Positions 1 through 7,978 of a stretch of 10,583 nucleotides of DNA are shown piece by piece. A program made the translations under genes and the position numbers. The DNA lies in the NCBI GenBank assembly GCA_021781775.1, contig JAJXWE010000021.1, positions 1-10,583 on the forward strand, in the 5' to 3' direction. The first letter of the stretch is position 1; each line of letters begins with the position of its first letter. This DNA comes from Pseudomonadota bacterium (GTDB lineage Bacteria > Pseudomonadota > Gammaproteobacteria > Steroidobacterales > Steroidobacteraceae). The notes below the pieces were generated by a model. The model did no database searches, had not been told where the DNA came from, and saw only the letters and a list, made by a program, of their open reading frames with translations.

Positions 1-1
1 G

Positions 2-1480
2 AGCATCGGGGCAGTCTGGTCGTCCTGCTCACCGGACTTCGGCCCGCTGGGGGTACTCGACCGCTTCGGACAGATCGCCCCAAAGATCCTGGTGACCGCC
101 GACGGCTATTTCTATACCGGCAAGACACTTGACTCGCTCGCCACGGTCGGCGAGGTGGTCGCGCAACTGCCGAGCGTGCAACGCATCGTCGTCGTGCCGT
201 ACGTCAGCGAGCGCCCGGCGCTCGAGCGGTTGGGCGCCGCCGCAGAGCGTGCCGTGCACTGGCAGGACTTCGGCACACGTGGCGCGCCGCTGCGCTTCAC
301 GCCACTGCCCTTCAACCACCCGCTGTACATCCTGTTCTCCTCGGGTACGACCGGAGTGCCGAAGTGCATCGTGCACGGCGCCGGCGGCACGCTGCTGCAG
401 CACCTGAAGGAGCACCTGCTGCACGTCGACATGCGCCGTGCCGACCAGATCTTCTACTACACGACCTGCGGTTGGATGATGTGGAACTGGCTGGCGAGCG
501 CGCTCGCCACCGGCGCGACGCTGATCCTCTACGACGGCAACCCTTTTCATCCCGACCCCGGCGTGCTCTGGCGGCTGGCTGAACGCGAGCGCGTCACGGT
601 ATTCGGCACCAGCGCCAAGTATCTCTCCGCGCTCGAGAAGAACGGCTACACGCCGGCGGGCTCGGTCGACCTCGGGGCCCTCAAGTGCATCCTGTCCACC
701 GGCTCGCCGCTGCTGCCGGAGGGCTTCGACTTCGTCTATCGGGCGATCAAGGCTGACGTGCATCTGGCCTCGATCTCCGGCGGCACCGACATCGTGTCGT
801 GTTTCGCGCTCGGCTGTCCGACACTGCCCGTGTACCGCGGCGAGCTGCAGTGCCGCGGTCTCGGCATGCGCGTCGAGATCTTCAACGAGGCGGGCCAGCC
901 GGTCCGCGGCGAACGCGGGGAGCTCGTATGCACCGCCCCCTTCCCCTCGATGCCGGTGGGCTTCTGGAACGATCCGGATGGCCGCAAGTATCGCGCGGCC
1001 TACTTCGAGCGCTTTGCGGGCGTGTGGCGCCACGGCGATTACGCCGAGCTCACCGAGCACGACGGCATTGTCATCTACGGACGCTCCGATGCCGTGCTGA
1101 ATCCCGGCGGCGTCCGCATCGGCACCGCGGAGATCTACTCCGCGGTCGAGCGCTTGGCAGAAATCACAGAAGCGGTTGCCGTCGGCCAGGAGTGGCAGGG
1201 TGACGTGCGCGTCGTGCTGTTCGTGCGCCTGCAGAGCGGCACGGCGCTCGACAAACCACTGAAGGAGCGGATTCGCGCAGCGATCCGGACCAACACGACG
1301 CCGCGGCATGTGCCGGCGAAGATCATCGCCGTGCCGGACATCCCGCGCACTCGATCTGGCAAGCTCACCGAACTGGCCGTGCGCGACGTCATCCATGGCC
1401 GCGCGGTGCAGAACATCGAGGCCCTGGCCAACCCGCAGGCACTCGAGTATTTCCGCAACCTGGCCGAACTGGCCGGCTGA
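2..1480 (+). CDS. Acetoacetyl-CoA synthetase, 5'-truncated by window edge
   Basis: ATP-dependent ligase of the acyl-adenylate (ANL) superfamily that converts acetoacetate and CoA to acetoacetyl-CoA in the cytoplasm. The frame is open from base 2, before the first internal ATG at 92, and the upstream residues (SIGAVWSSCSPDFGP, then RFGQIAPKILVTADGY) match the family, so the true start lies outside. About 492 residues are visible against a usual length near 650, so roughly the first 160 are missing. Visible motifs: the phosphate-binding loop SSGTTGVPK at 338-364; a YGRSDAVLNPGGVRIGTAEIY block near 1076-1138; and the C-terminal RTRSGKLTE whose lysine (1361-1363) is the expected adenylation catalytic residue. 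The C-terminus (ALANPQALEYFRNLAEL) is typical of this subfamily and argues against acetyl- or propionyl-CoA synthetase. zapE follows after 14 bases. Acetoacetate is also an end product of the tyrosine pathway served by hppD in this window. Confidence 0.93.
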   Translation, partial: SIGAVWSSCSPDFGPLGVLDRFGQIAPKILVTADGYFYTGKTLDSLATVGEVVAQLPSVQRIVVVPYVSERPALERLGAAAERAVHWQDFGTRGAPLRFTPLPFNHPLYILFSSGTTGVPKCIVHGAGGTLLQHLKEHLLHVDMRRADQIFYYTTCGWMMWNWLASALATGATLILYDGNPFHPDPGVLWRLAERERVTVFGTSAKYLSALEKNGYTPAGSVDLGALKCILSTGSPLLPEGFDFVYRAIKADVHLASISGGTDIVSCFALGCPTLPVYRGELQCRGLGMRVEIFNEAGQPVRGERGELVCTAPFPSMPVGFWNDPDGRKYRAAYFERFAGVWRHGDYAELTEHDGIVIYGRSDAVLNPGGVRIGTAEIYSAVERLAEITEAVAVGQEWQGDVRVVLFVRLQSGTALDKPLKERIRAAIRTNTTPRHVPAKIIAVPDIPRTRSGKLTELAVRDVIHGRAVQNIEALANPQALEYFRNLAELAG

Positions 1481-1494
1481 CCGCACCCGACACC

Positions 1495-2610
1495 ATGGAC
1501 GCATCGTCAGCGACGCCGCTGCGCGAGATTTACGCGCTGGAGGCGCGCGCCCGCGGCTATGACCCCGACCCGATCCAGCTCGCCATCGTCGATCACCTGC
1601 AGGGGCTGCGGGCGCGCCTGATCGTCGCCTACGACGCCGAGCGCACGCTCACGCATCGGCTGCTGCGGCGACTTTCGCGGCGCCTGGACGAGCCACAGCG
1701 CGGCGTCTATTTGTGGGGACCGGTGGGCCGCGGCAAGACCTGGCTGATGGACCTCTTCTTCCGCAGCCTGCCGTTTCAGCAGCGCCGGCGCCGGCATTTT
1801 CATCGGTTCATGCACGACGTGCACGTCGAGCTGCAGCGTCTGGGCGGATTGGAAGCGCCGCTCGAGGCCGTCGCGGAGCGCATCGCTGCCGAGACCCGCG
1901 TGCTGTGCTTCGATGAACTGTTCGTGAGCGACATCGGAGACGCAATGATCCTCGGCGGACTGTTCGACGGTCTGTTCCGCCGGGGCGTGTGCCTGGTGGC
2001 GACCTCCAACAGTCCGCCCGCCCTGCTGTACCGCGACGGTCTGCAGCGGCAACGGTTCCTGCCGGCGATCGCCCTGCTCGAGCGGCACACCGAAGTGCTC
2101 GCCGTCGACGGTGGGCGCGATTATCGCCTGCGGCAGCTCACGCAGGCCGGCACCTATCTGCGCACCGACGCCGCCGACACCCCGCAGCGCCTGCACGCCC
2201 TGTTCACCGAACTCGCACAGTACGCCGAATCGTCCGGCGATGCGGTGCAGGTCAACGAACGAAGCATTCCCGTCGTGCGCCACAGCGAAGACGCCGTGTG
2301 GTTCGATTTCCAGACGCTGTGTGCCGGCCCGCGCAGTCAGGACGACTATATCGAGATCGCTCGACTGTACGGGGCAGTGGTCCTCGGTCAGGTTCCACAG
2401 CTCGACGACGCGCACAATGACGAGACCCGCCGCCTCATCGCACTCGTCGATGAGCTGTACGATCGCAACGTCAAACTGGTCGTGTCCGCCGCCGCCGCTC
2501 CGGATCGGCTCTACCGCGGCGATCGACTGCGCTTCGAGTTTCAGCGGACGGCGAGCCGCCTCAGCGAGATGCAGAGCGCCCAGTACCTCTCGCGCGAACA
2601 CCGACCCTGA
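1495..2610 (+). CDS. zapE: Cell division protein ZapE (AFG1-type P-loop ATPase)
   Basis: P-loop ATPase of the AFG1/ZapE family, 371 residues, close to the usual bacterial length. In E. coli ZapE associates with the FtsZ ring late in division; the mitochondrial relative Afg1 acts in quality control of respiratory-complex subunits. Seen here: N-terminal helical part (1-70), Walker A GPVGRGKTW at residues 75-83, the family block HFHRFMHDVH (101-110), Walker B LCFDELFVSDI (137-147; the family usually has FDEFFVSDI), the sensor-like TSN (170-172) and the conserved LLYRDGLQRQRFLPAI (177-192) with a candidate arginine finger. The C-terminal part (WFDFQTLCAGPRSQDDYIEIA, LVDELYDRNVKLVVSA) is also typical. 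The ATG at 1495 lies 14 bases after the preceding stop and has no clear Shine-Dalgarno sequence, so it may be translationally coupled to the synthetase. The gene converges with the glycosyltransferase gene across a 44-base gap (2611-2654) in which I see no convincing terminator. Confidence 0.94.
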   Translation: MDASSATPLREIYALEARARGYDPDPIQLAIVDHLQGLRARLIVAYDAERTLTHRLLRRLSRRLDEPQRGVYLWGPVGRGKTWLMDLFFRSLPFQQRRRRHFHRFMHDVHVELQRLGGLEAPLEAVAERIAAETRVLCFDELFVSDIGDAMILGGLFDGLFRRGVCLVATSNSPPALLYRDGLQRQRFLPAIALLERHTEVLAVDGGRDYRLRQLTQAGTYLRTDAADTPQRLHALFTELAQYAESSGDAVQVNERSIPVVRHSEDAVWFDFQTLCAGPRSQDDYIEIARLYGAVVLGQVPQLDDAHNDETRRLIALVDELYDRNVKLVVSAAAAPDRLYRGDRLRFEFQRTASRLSEMQSAQYLSREHRP

Positions 2611-2654
2611 CCGGCTGGACCGGGCACCGCCTGCGCCCCAGGCCGCGCCCGCCC

Positions 2655-4016
2655 TCAGCGCGTCAGCCAGCTGCGCGAACGCACCGTGGCGAGTGCATAC
2701 GGGAATATCCAGAACAGCGCGAGCGAGGAGAAGTACGCGTACAGCACGCCGTAGAGAAAATTGAGCGAGCGCTCGGAGCGCAGGTAATACAGCACGCTGA
2801 ACAGCGACGTCAGGCCCATCGTGGTCAACACGGGCACGGTGATCGTCGGGTCCTGTTCGAGCAGCACCGGCAGCACGCCCAGGCCGGAGAAGGAGATCGG
2901 ATAGCGCGCGTTGGTGATGAAGCGATCGAAGAAGGCCATGACGCGGGTCGGCCACGGCCGCTTCCACACGATGCGCGCGAAGCGAATCTCCTCGCGCACG
3001 TAGGAACGATCCCAGCGCAACAGCATCTTGCACAGTTTGCCGAACGCCTGCGGCACCACCGTATGCACGATCGCGGTGCGCTGATACACCGAATCATAGC
3101 CCTGGTCGAGCAGGTAGTTGGTCATCGCGCGGTCCTCGCCGAAGGTGCAGCGGGAGCCGAGAAATTCCTGGTGCTGCCAGCGCTCGAGCACCCCGCTGAC
3201 CGCGCTTGCGCGCAGCGCGGTCAGCGCGCCGGGACAGCAATAGACGTTGCGGTACACCGATTCGGCGGCCCGCAGCATGTCGAACGACAGGATGAAGCGC
3301 ACATCGAGCATGCGGGGGATGAGGCCCTGCACCCGATTGTAGACCAGCACCTTGCCCGCCACGGCGCCGATGCGCCGATCGCGGAACGGGCCAGCGATCG
3401 CCAGCAGTGCATCCGCTTCGATGACGCTGTCCGAATCAATCGTGACCAGCACCTCGCCGCGGGCGCGCGTGAACCCCAGCGCCAGCGCCTCGCGCTTGCC
3501 GCGATTGCGCTCGTGGCGCAGGGCCGTCACCAAGTCGGGATGGCGTTCGGCAGCCTGGCGGATGTAGTCCCACGTGTCGTCCTTGCTGCCGTCATCGATC
3601 ACCAGAATCTCGAGCCGATCGCGCGGATAGTCGGCATGCACCGCCGACTCGATCGACTTCAGCACCATCGCACCCTCGTTGTACGCCGGTATGATCACCG
3701 TCAGGCTGGGCGCCTCCTCGCGCGTGGCCGCCGCAGCCGGCCGGTACGCGATCCACAGCAGGGTTCGTACCAGTATCAGCAGCAGGCCGAGGCCCGCCCA
3801 GAATACCCCCAGGTAGACCAGCAGCCGGACCCATGGCGTCCTCATGGCCACAGCCAACATGCGTGGCACGATGACGTGGAACTGGTAGTGGCCGATCAGC
3901 AGGATGCCGGCGAAGATCAGCGCGTAGACGCTATACGCCCACAGCCGACTGGGCTGCGTCCGCCGCGAGCCCACGACCGGAGTGCCCGCGGTGAGCGCGG
4001 CTTCGACTGGTGTCAT
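2655..4016 (-). CDS. Membrane family 2 glycosyltransferase, hyaluronan/chitin synthase-like
   Basis: Processive-type family 2 glycosyltransferase of 453 residues, inferred to build a polysaccharide at the cytoplasmic membrane; substrate and product are unknown. Two hydrophobic segments (about 25-43 and 64-90) precede a cytoplasmic catalytic domain (about 103-345). Visible motifs: TVIIPAYNEG (106-115), VIDDGSKDDT (139-148), the metal-binding DSD (194-196), the CCPGALTALR block (260-269) and GEDR (293-296) with the presumed catalytic base D295. The acceptor motif reads MLLRWDRSYVRE, with RW at 334-335, so the usual QxxRW glutamine is methionine (331). Hydrophobic C-terminal stretches (about 376-410 and 420-443) follow. 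The blocks after GEDR resemble hyaluronan synthases and NodC more than cellulose synthases, and no PilZ domain is present. The start ATG has GGAA nine bases upstream (4026-4029). There are no export, chain-modifying or sugar-nucleotide genes nearby, so it is an orphan in this window. Confidence 0.85.
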   Translation of the reverse strand: MTPVEAALTAGTPVVGSRRTQPSRLWAYSVYALIFAGILLIGHYQFHVIVPRMLAVAMRTPWVRLLVYLGVFWAGLGLLLILVRTLLWIAYRPAAAATREEAPSLTVIIPAYNEGAMVLKSIESAVHADYPRDRLEILVIDDGSKDDTWDYIRQAAERHPDLVTALRHERNRGKREALALGFTRARGEVLVTIDSDSVIEADALLAIAGPFRDRRIGAVAGKVLVYNRVQGLIPRMLDVRFILSFDMLRAAESVYRNVYCCPGALTALRASAVSGVLERWQHQEFLGSRCTFGEDRAMTNYLLDQGYDSVYQRTAIVHTVVPQAFGKLCKMLLRWDRSYVREEIRFARIVWKRPWPTRVMAFFDRFITNARYPISFSGLGVLPVLLEQDPTITVPVLTTMGLTSLFSVLYYLRSERSLNFLYGVLYAYFSSLALFWIFPYALATVRSRSWLTR

Positions 4017-4043
4017 GGAGCGAGTTTCCGTAGTTGAGTTATG

Positions 4044-4060
4044 CGTGCGCGCCGCGCACG
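4044..4060. promoter_or_regulatory. GC-rich perfect inverted repeat in glycosyltransferase leader
   Basis: The arms CGTGCGCG and CGCGCACG (4044-4051 and 4053-4060) are perfect reverse complements around a single base; physically this would fold as a 7-bp stem with a 3-base loop. It lies 27 bases upstream of the glycosyltransferase start codon on the minus strand. No T-run follows on either strand, so it does not look like an intrinsic terminator. It could be a leader hairpin or a protein-binding site, or chance in GC-rich sequence. Confidence 0.35.
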
Positions 4061-4084
4061 GGTCCCAGGATCCCTGTCTCTACG

Positions 4085-4090
4085 ACTATA
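4085..4090 (-). promoter_or_regulatory. Candidate -10 box for the glycosyltransferase gene
   Basis: On the minus strand this reads TATAGT, a 5/6 match to the sigma70 -10 hexamer, in one of the few AT-rich spots of the 141-base gap between hrpA and the glycosyltransferase. It would start transcription near 4078 and give a leader of about 60 bases that includes the GC-rich hairpin at 4044-4060. The -35 side is poor: TTGAAC (4105-4110) matches 4/6 but sits only 14 bases upstream. If real, the glycosyltransferase is a separate transcription unit from hrpA. Confidence 0.35.
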
Positions 4091-4108
4091 GAATGTGGGA
4101 GGCGGTTC

Positions 4109-4150
4109 AAAAGACAACGTCGCTTCTACGTATGTCGCGAGCCAGCGACG
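4109..4150 (-). terminator. Possible weak intrinsic terminator after hrpA
   Basis: Read on the minus strand, just past the hrpA stop codon, CGTCGC (4145-4150) can pair with GCGACG (4118-4123), and the second arm is followed directly by TTGTCTTTT (4109-4117). A nested alternative pairs GTCGC (4145-4149) with GCGAC (4134-4138) around a 6-base loop. The stem next to the T-rich tract is only 6 bp and has a 21-base loop, so termination would be inefficient at best. Confidence 0.3.
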
Positions 4151-4157
4151 GAACCTG

Positions 4158-7100
4158 TCAGACTGCGAGCTGTGCCCGCGCCTCGGCCGTTGCCTGGCCG
4201 AGCTGCTCGGCCAGGCGCCGCTCGGATACCGGCATGACGGTGCGCAGCTCCTGGGCATACAGAGATACCCGGAACTCCTCGATCATCCAGCGCAGCTGCT
4301 CGAGCTGCGGGCGCACCGCGTCCGCCGGACGTTCGCTCTGCAGTGCACGCCAAGCGGCCACGAACGGCGCGATGCGCGCGGCCAGCTGCGCATCGCGCCG
4401 CGCCTCGGCGGGCAGACGGGCCGCCCGGCGCACTGCGGCCTTGAGATAGCGCGGCAGGTGAGCGAACCAGGGATTGGGGGTCGCGGTGAGGAACTGGGGA
4501 CCGAGCAGCTGCGCAAGCTGCGCCTCGATGTCGGCAGCGGCCGCCTGCGCGCTGCCGCGCAGCGCCGGCAGTACTGCGCGCAGCGCCCGCCACTCGGCGC
4601 ACACGGCCCGCACGGCGGTCATGACACGCTCGCCCTGCTCCTCGAGGCGCAACCGCCCCTGCTCGAGCTGCCGCTCGAATGCCGGACCGCTGCGCGGCGC
4701 GGGCTGCTCGGCAGGAGCGAAGCACTCGGCAAAGATGCGCTCGACGAGCAGCTCGGCGATCGGACGCTCGAGCCGGAGCGCGCCCCCGGTGAGCGTCAGT
4801 TCGCGATCGTCCGCGACGCGCTTGCTCCAGTAGCGCGCCTGCTGCGGCCGCGCCAACAGCGCCAGCCGCGTGACCGCAGCGCGCAGCATCGCCTCGGCTG
4901 CGATCGGATCGCGCGCCTCGGCGCTCGCCACGGACTGGCCGAGATCGCGCAGCGTCGGATACACGAGCAGCTGCAGCCCGTTGCGCCGCTCGGTGCGGGT
5001 CTGCGGCAGCTCGCCAAAGTCCCACCTGCGGTGCTGTGCCTGCGGCGCCGGACCCGGCGCAACGCTCGCGCCCTCGCGCGCGCGCAGGGTGCGCCGAAGG
5101 GCCGCCAGATCGCGCCCCTCGGCCAACACTGTGTCGCGCGCATCGATGACGCGCATGTTCAGCCGCAGGTACGGCGGCAGAGGCAACTGCGCAAGTTCTG
5201 CAACCGTGAGCGCGCTGGCCGTCCGCCGTGCGATCCAGGGCGCCAGGGCGGCGTAGAAGCCCGGCAGCGTGTCCACGTCGTCCGTCGCCGCGACGGCCAG
5301 CTCCTCGAGCGCCTGGCGCGCGTGCTCGGGCACCGGCACCAGCTGCTTGCGCTGGCCTTTCGGCAATTCGCGCAGCAGCGCGACGATCTTCTCCAGGCGC
5401 CACCCGGGCACCAGCCAGGCAAGACGATCCGCATCGAGACTCTCGAGCAGCACGTCCGGCACGAGCAGCGTCAATCCGTCGTCCGGCTCCCCGGGCTCGA
5501 ACCGGTACAGGATCGGCAGCCGGTTGCCGCCGACCACCAGCGCGTCCGGAAAGCGGCGTGCGTCGATCTCCTCCGCCGCGCGCAGCATCAGATCCGCACG
5601 GGTCATGCGCAGCAGGCCGGGCTGCTCGCGCTCGGTCTGCCGCCACCAGCGCGTGAAGCTCTGCACGGAGCTGACGCTGAGCGGCACCCGATCGCGATAG
5701 AACTCCAGCAGATGCTCCTCGTGGGCGAGAATGTCGCGGCGGCGGATCTTCGCCTCGAGCCGCTGCAGTTCGTCGCAGAGCGCGCGGTTGGCCCGCAGGA
5801 ACGGCGCATCGAGCACGACGCGTGGCGGTCCGTGCTCAGGATCGATAAGCACCTCGCGGATGAAGATATCGCGCGCCTCGGCCGGAGCAATGCGCCCGTA
5901 GTCGACCCGCCGGCGGCTCGCCAGCTGCAAGCCGTAGAGCGTCACCGTCTCGAATGCACCCACCATGCCGCGCCGCTCGACCCACTGCGGCTCGCTGTAG
6001 CTGCGCTTGACCAGGTGCTCGGCCGCCCGCTCGATCCACGCCGGCTCCACGGCCGCGACCATCCGGGCGTACAGCCGGGTGGTCTCGAGCAGGCTCGCAG
6101 CCACGAGCCACTTCGGCGGCCGGCCGGCAAGCGGCGTCCCTGGGGCGATGACGAAACGCATCGCGCGCGGGCCGTCGTATTCGCGCCGCTCGTTCAGCAT
6201 ACCGATGGAGCCGAGAAAGCCGGTGAGGATGGCCTGATGCAGCTCGGCGTAGCTGGCGGGGATCTGGTTCGCGCGCAAGCCCAGCTCCTGGGCGCTGCGG
6301 GTGAGCTGCGCATGCAGGTCCTGCCACTCGCGCATGCGCAGGAAGGAGAGGAAGTGCTCGCGACACCACTTGCGCAGCTGGTTACCCGTGCGCTGGGCGC
6401 TCTCCTGCAGGTACAGGCGCCAGAGATTCAGGACCGTAACGAAATCCGAGCGCGGATCGGCAAACAAGGCGTGCTTCTGCTCGGCCTGCTGCTGCAGCTC
6501 GGTCGGCCGTTCGCGCGGATCCTGCGCCTCCAGAAACGCCGTGATCACCAGCATCTCGGTGAGACAGCCGAGCCAGGCGGCCGCGAGCAGCATGCGGCCG
6601 AGGCGCGGATCGAGCGGAATGGCCGCGATCTTGTGTCCGAGCGGCGTCACGCGGCGCTCGGCGTCCATCGCCTGCAGTTCCTCGAGCAGCCTTACCCCGT
6701 CCTTGATCAGCCGCGCATCGGGTGGGTCGAGAAAGGGAAAATCCTGCGGCTCGCCGAGCTCGAGGCTCGCCATGCGCAGAATCACGCTCGCGAGGTTGGT
6801 GCGCAGCACCTCCGGCGCGGTGAACCGCTCGCGCGCCGCGAAATCCTCCTCGGCGTAGAGGCGGATGCAGATCCCCGGCGCCTCGCGGCCGCAGCGGCCC
6901 TTGCGCTGCTCGGCGCTCGCCTGGGAGATCGGCTCGACGTGCAGCCGCTGCACCTTGGCGCGCGGACTGTAGCGGCTGATGCGCGCAAGTCCCGAGTCGA
7001 TGACGTGGCGGATGCCCGGCACGGTGAGGGAGGTCTCGGCCACGTTGGTGGCAAGCACGATGCGCCGGCCCGTGTGCCGCTGGAAGATGCGCGTCTGCTC

Positions 7101-7937
7101 GGCGCTCGAGAGACGCGCATAGAGCGGCAACACCTCGCTGAGCCGCAGCGGCGCGCGGGCAAGCGCATCGGCAGCTTCGCGGATGTGCTTCTCCCCCGGC
7201 AGGAACACCAGCGTATCGGCCGGCGCGCCGCCACCCTCGAGCTCGCGGACCGCCGCCACCACGCCCTCCGGCAGGGACAGCTCCGCCGCATCTTCGTCCT
7301 CCCCGGCAAGCGGCCGGTAGCGCACCTCCACCGGATAGCTGCGCCCGGACACCTCAACCACCGGGGCCCCGCCGAAGAACTCAGCGATGCGTTGCGGCTC
7401 GATCGTCGCCGAGGTGACGATCAGCCGCAGCTGCGGTCGCCGCGGCAGCAGCCCGCGCAGCACGCCGAGCAGCAGATCGATATTGAGACTGCGCTCGTGC
7501 GCCTCGTCGATGATCAGCGTGTCATAGCGACGCAACGAGCGGTCGCTTTCGAGCTCCTTCAGCAGGATGCCGTCGGTCATCAGCTTCACCCGGCTGTGCG
7601 GACCGGTCCGGTCCGTGAAGCGCACCTGATAGCCGACCGCCCCGCCGACGCTCGTACCGAGCTCCTCGGCGAGGCGCGTAGCGAGCGCGCGCGCGGCAAT
7701 GCGCCGCGGCTGAGTGTGGCCGATCAGCCCGGCGAGGCCCCGCCCGGCCTGCAGGCAGATCTTCGGCAGCTGGGTGGATTTGCCCGAGCCGGTCGCGCCG
7801 CACACCACGATCGCCGGGTGACGCTCGAGCGCCTCGATGATCTGCTCGCGGTGCGCGCTGATCGGCAGCGCCGGATCGCACTCGAGCCGCAGCGAGGCGT
7901 TCACGCCCGGCGGCGTCCCGCCCTGCACTGTTTCCAT
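4158..7937 (-). CDS. hrpA: ATP-dependent RNA helicase HrpA (DEAH box)
   Basis: Large cytoplasmic DEAH-box RNA helicase of 1259 residues; E. coli HrpA is about 1300. Family roles include mRNA processing and, as reported for E. coli, rescue of collided ribosomes. Helicase motifs in order: GATGSGKST (47-55, Walker A), TQPRRIAARALA (75-86), LIIDEAHERS (141-150, the DEAH box), SAT (176-178), the HrpA-type motif LVFLPGEKHIREAAD (243-257), ATNVAETSLTVPGI (296-309) and QRKGRCGRE (344-352). Helicase-associated domains follow, then the long C-terminal region characteristic of HrpA (DYGRIAPAEARDIFIRE, EEFRVSLYAQELRT), so this is not the shorter HrpB. The ATG at 7937 has no Shine-Dalgarno sequence because an inverted repeat abuts it. 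GTG at codon 4 (7926-7928), with GGAA just upstream, is an alternative start that changes little. It lies 41 bases downstream of hppD on the same strand and may be cotranscribed. Confidence 0.96.
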   Translation of the reverse strand: METVQGGTPPGVNASLRLECDPALPISAHREQIIEALERHPAIVVCGATGSGKSTQLPKICLQAGRGLAGLIGHTQPRRIAARALATRLAEELGTSVGGAVGYQVRFTDRTGPHSRVKLMTDGILLKELESDRSLRRYDTLIIDEAHERSLNIDLLLGVLRGLLPRRPQLRLIVTSATIEPQRIAEFFGGAPVVEVSGRSYPVEVRYRPLAGEDEDAAELSLPEGVVAAVRELEGGGAPADTLVFLPGEKHIREAADALARAPLRLSEVLPLYARLSSAEQTRIFQRHTGRRIVLATNVAETSLTVPGIRHVIDSGLARISRYSPRAKVQRLHVEPISQASAEQRKGRCGREAPGICIRLYAEEDFAARERFTAPEVLRTNLASVILRMASLELGEPQDFPFLDPPDARLIKDGVRLLEELQAMDAERRVTPLGHKIAAIPLDPRLGRMLLAAAWLGCLTEMLVITAFLEAQDPRERPTELQQQAEQKHALFADPRSDFVTVLNLWRLYLQESAQRTGNQLRKWCREHFLSFLRMREWQDLHAQLTRSAQELGLRANQIPASYAELHQAILTGFLGSIGMLNERREYDGPRAMRFVIAPGTPLAGRPPKWLVAASLLETTRLYARMVAAVEPAWIERAAEHLVKRSYSEPQWVERRGMVGAFETVTLYGLQLASRRRVDYGRIAPAEARDIFIREVLIDPEHGPPRVVLDAPFLRANRALCDELQRLEAKIRRRDILAHEEHLLEFYRDRVPLSVSSVQSFTRWWRQTEREQPGLLRMTRADLMLRAAEEIDARRFPDALVVGGNRLPILYRFEPGEPDDGLTLLVPDVLLESLDADRLAWLVPGWRLEKIVALLRELPKGQRKQLVPVPEHARQALEELAVAATDDVDTLPGFYAALAPWIARRTASALTVAELAQLPLPPYLRLNMRVIDARDTVLAEGRDLAALRRTLRAREGASVAPGPAPQAQHRRWDFGELPQTRTERRNGLQLLVYPTLRDLGQSVASAEARDPIAAEAMLRAAVTRLALLARPQQARYWSKRVADDRELTLTGGALRLERPIAELLVERIFAECFAPAEQPAPRSGPAFERQLEQGRLRLEEQGERVMTAVRAVCAEWRALRAVLPALRGSAQAAAADIEAQLAQLLGPQFLTATPNPWFAHLPRYLKAAVRRAARLPAEARRDAQLAARIAPFVAAWRALQSERPADAVRPQLEQLRWMIEEFRVSLYAQELRTVMPVSERRLAEQLGQATAEARAQLAV

Positions 7938-7958
7938 CCGTGCAAGTGTAATGCACGG
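7938..7958. repeat. Perfect 7-7-7 inverted repeat abutting the hrpA start codon
   Basis: CCGTGCA (7938-7944) and TGCACGG (7952-7958) are exact reverse complements separated by seven AT-richer bases. The repeat ends at the base just before the hrpA ATG and lies in the 41-base hppD-hrpA gap. In the mRNA the stem would occupy the place where a ribosome-binding site should be. There is no T-run after it in the direction of hppD transcription, so it is not an ordinary intrinsic terminator. It could also be a regulator's binding site. Confidence 0.5.
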
Positions 7959-7978
7959 CGCCCTCCCGGGTGTGGCGT

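Noticed and set aside
29..1504. 491-codon minus-strand frame opposite the acetoacetyl-CoA synthetase
   Set aside because: Shadow of the real gene: low-complexity Arg/Ala/His/Asp composition, no motifs, and the plus-strand frame carries the full set of adenylation motifs.
2611..2654. Possible bidirectional terminator between the convergent zapE and glycosyltransferase genes
   Set aside because: Only 4-5 bp GC-rich complementarities are visible and no T-run follows on either strand, so nothing here supports an intrinsic terminator.
1507..3033. 508-codon minus-strand frame over zapE and the end of the glycosyltransferase
   Set aside because: It is antisense to zapE and in a different frame from the glycosyltransferase. 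The composition is a typical shadow and neither region needs it.
3063..4037. 324-codon plus-strand frame opposite the glycosyltransferase
   Set aside because: Antisense shadow rich in Arg, His and Gln with no domain; the minus-strand frame has clear family 2 glycosyltransferase motifs and membrane segments.
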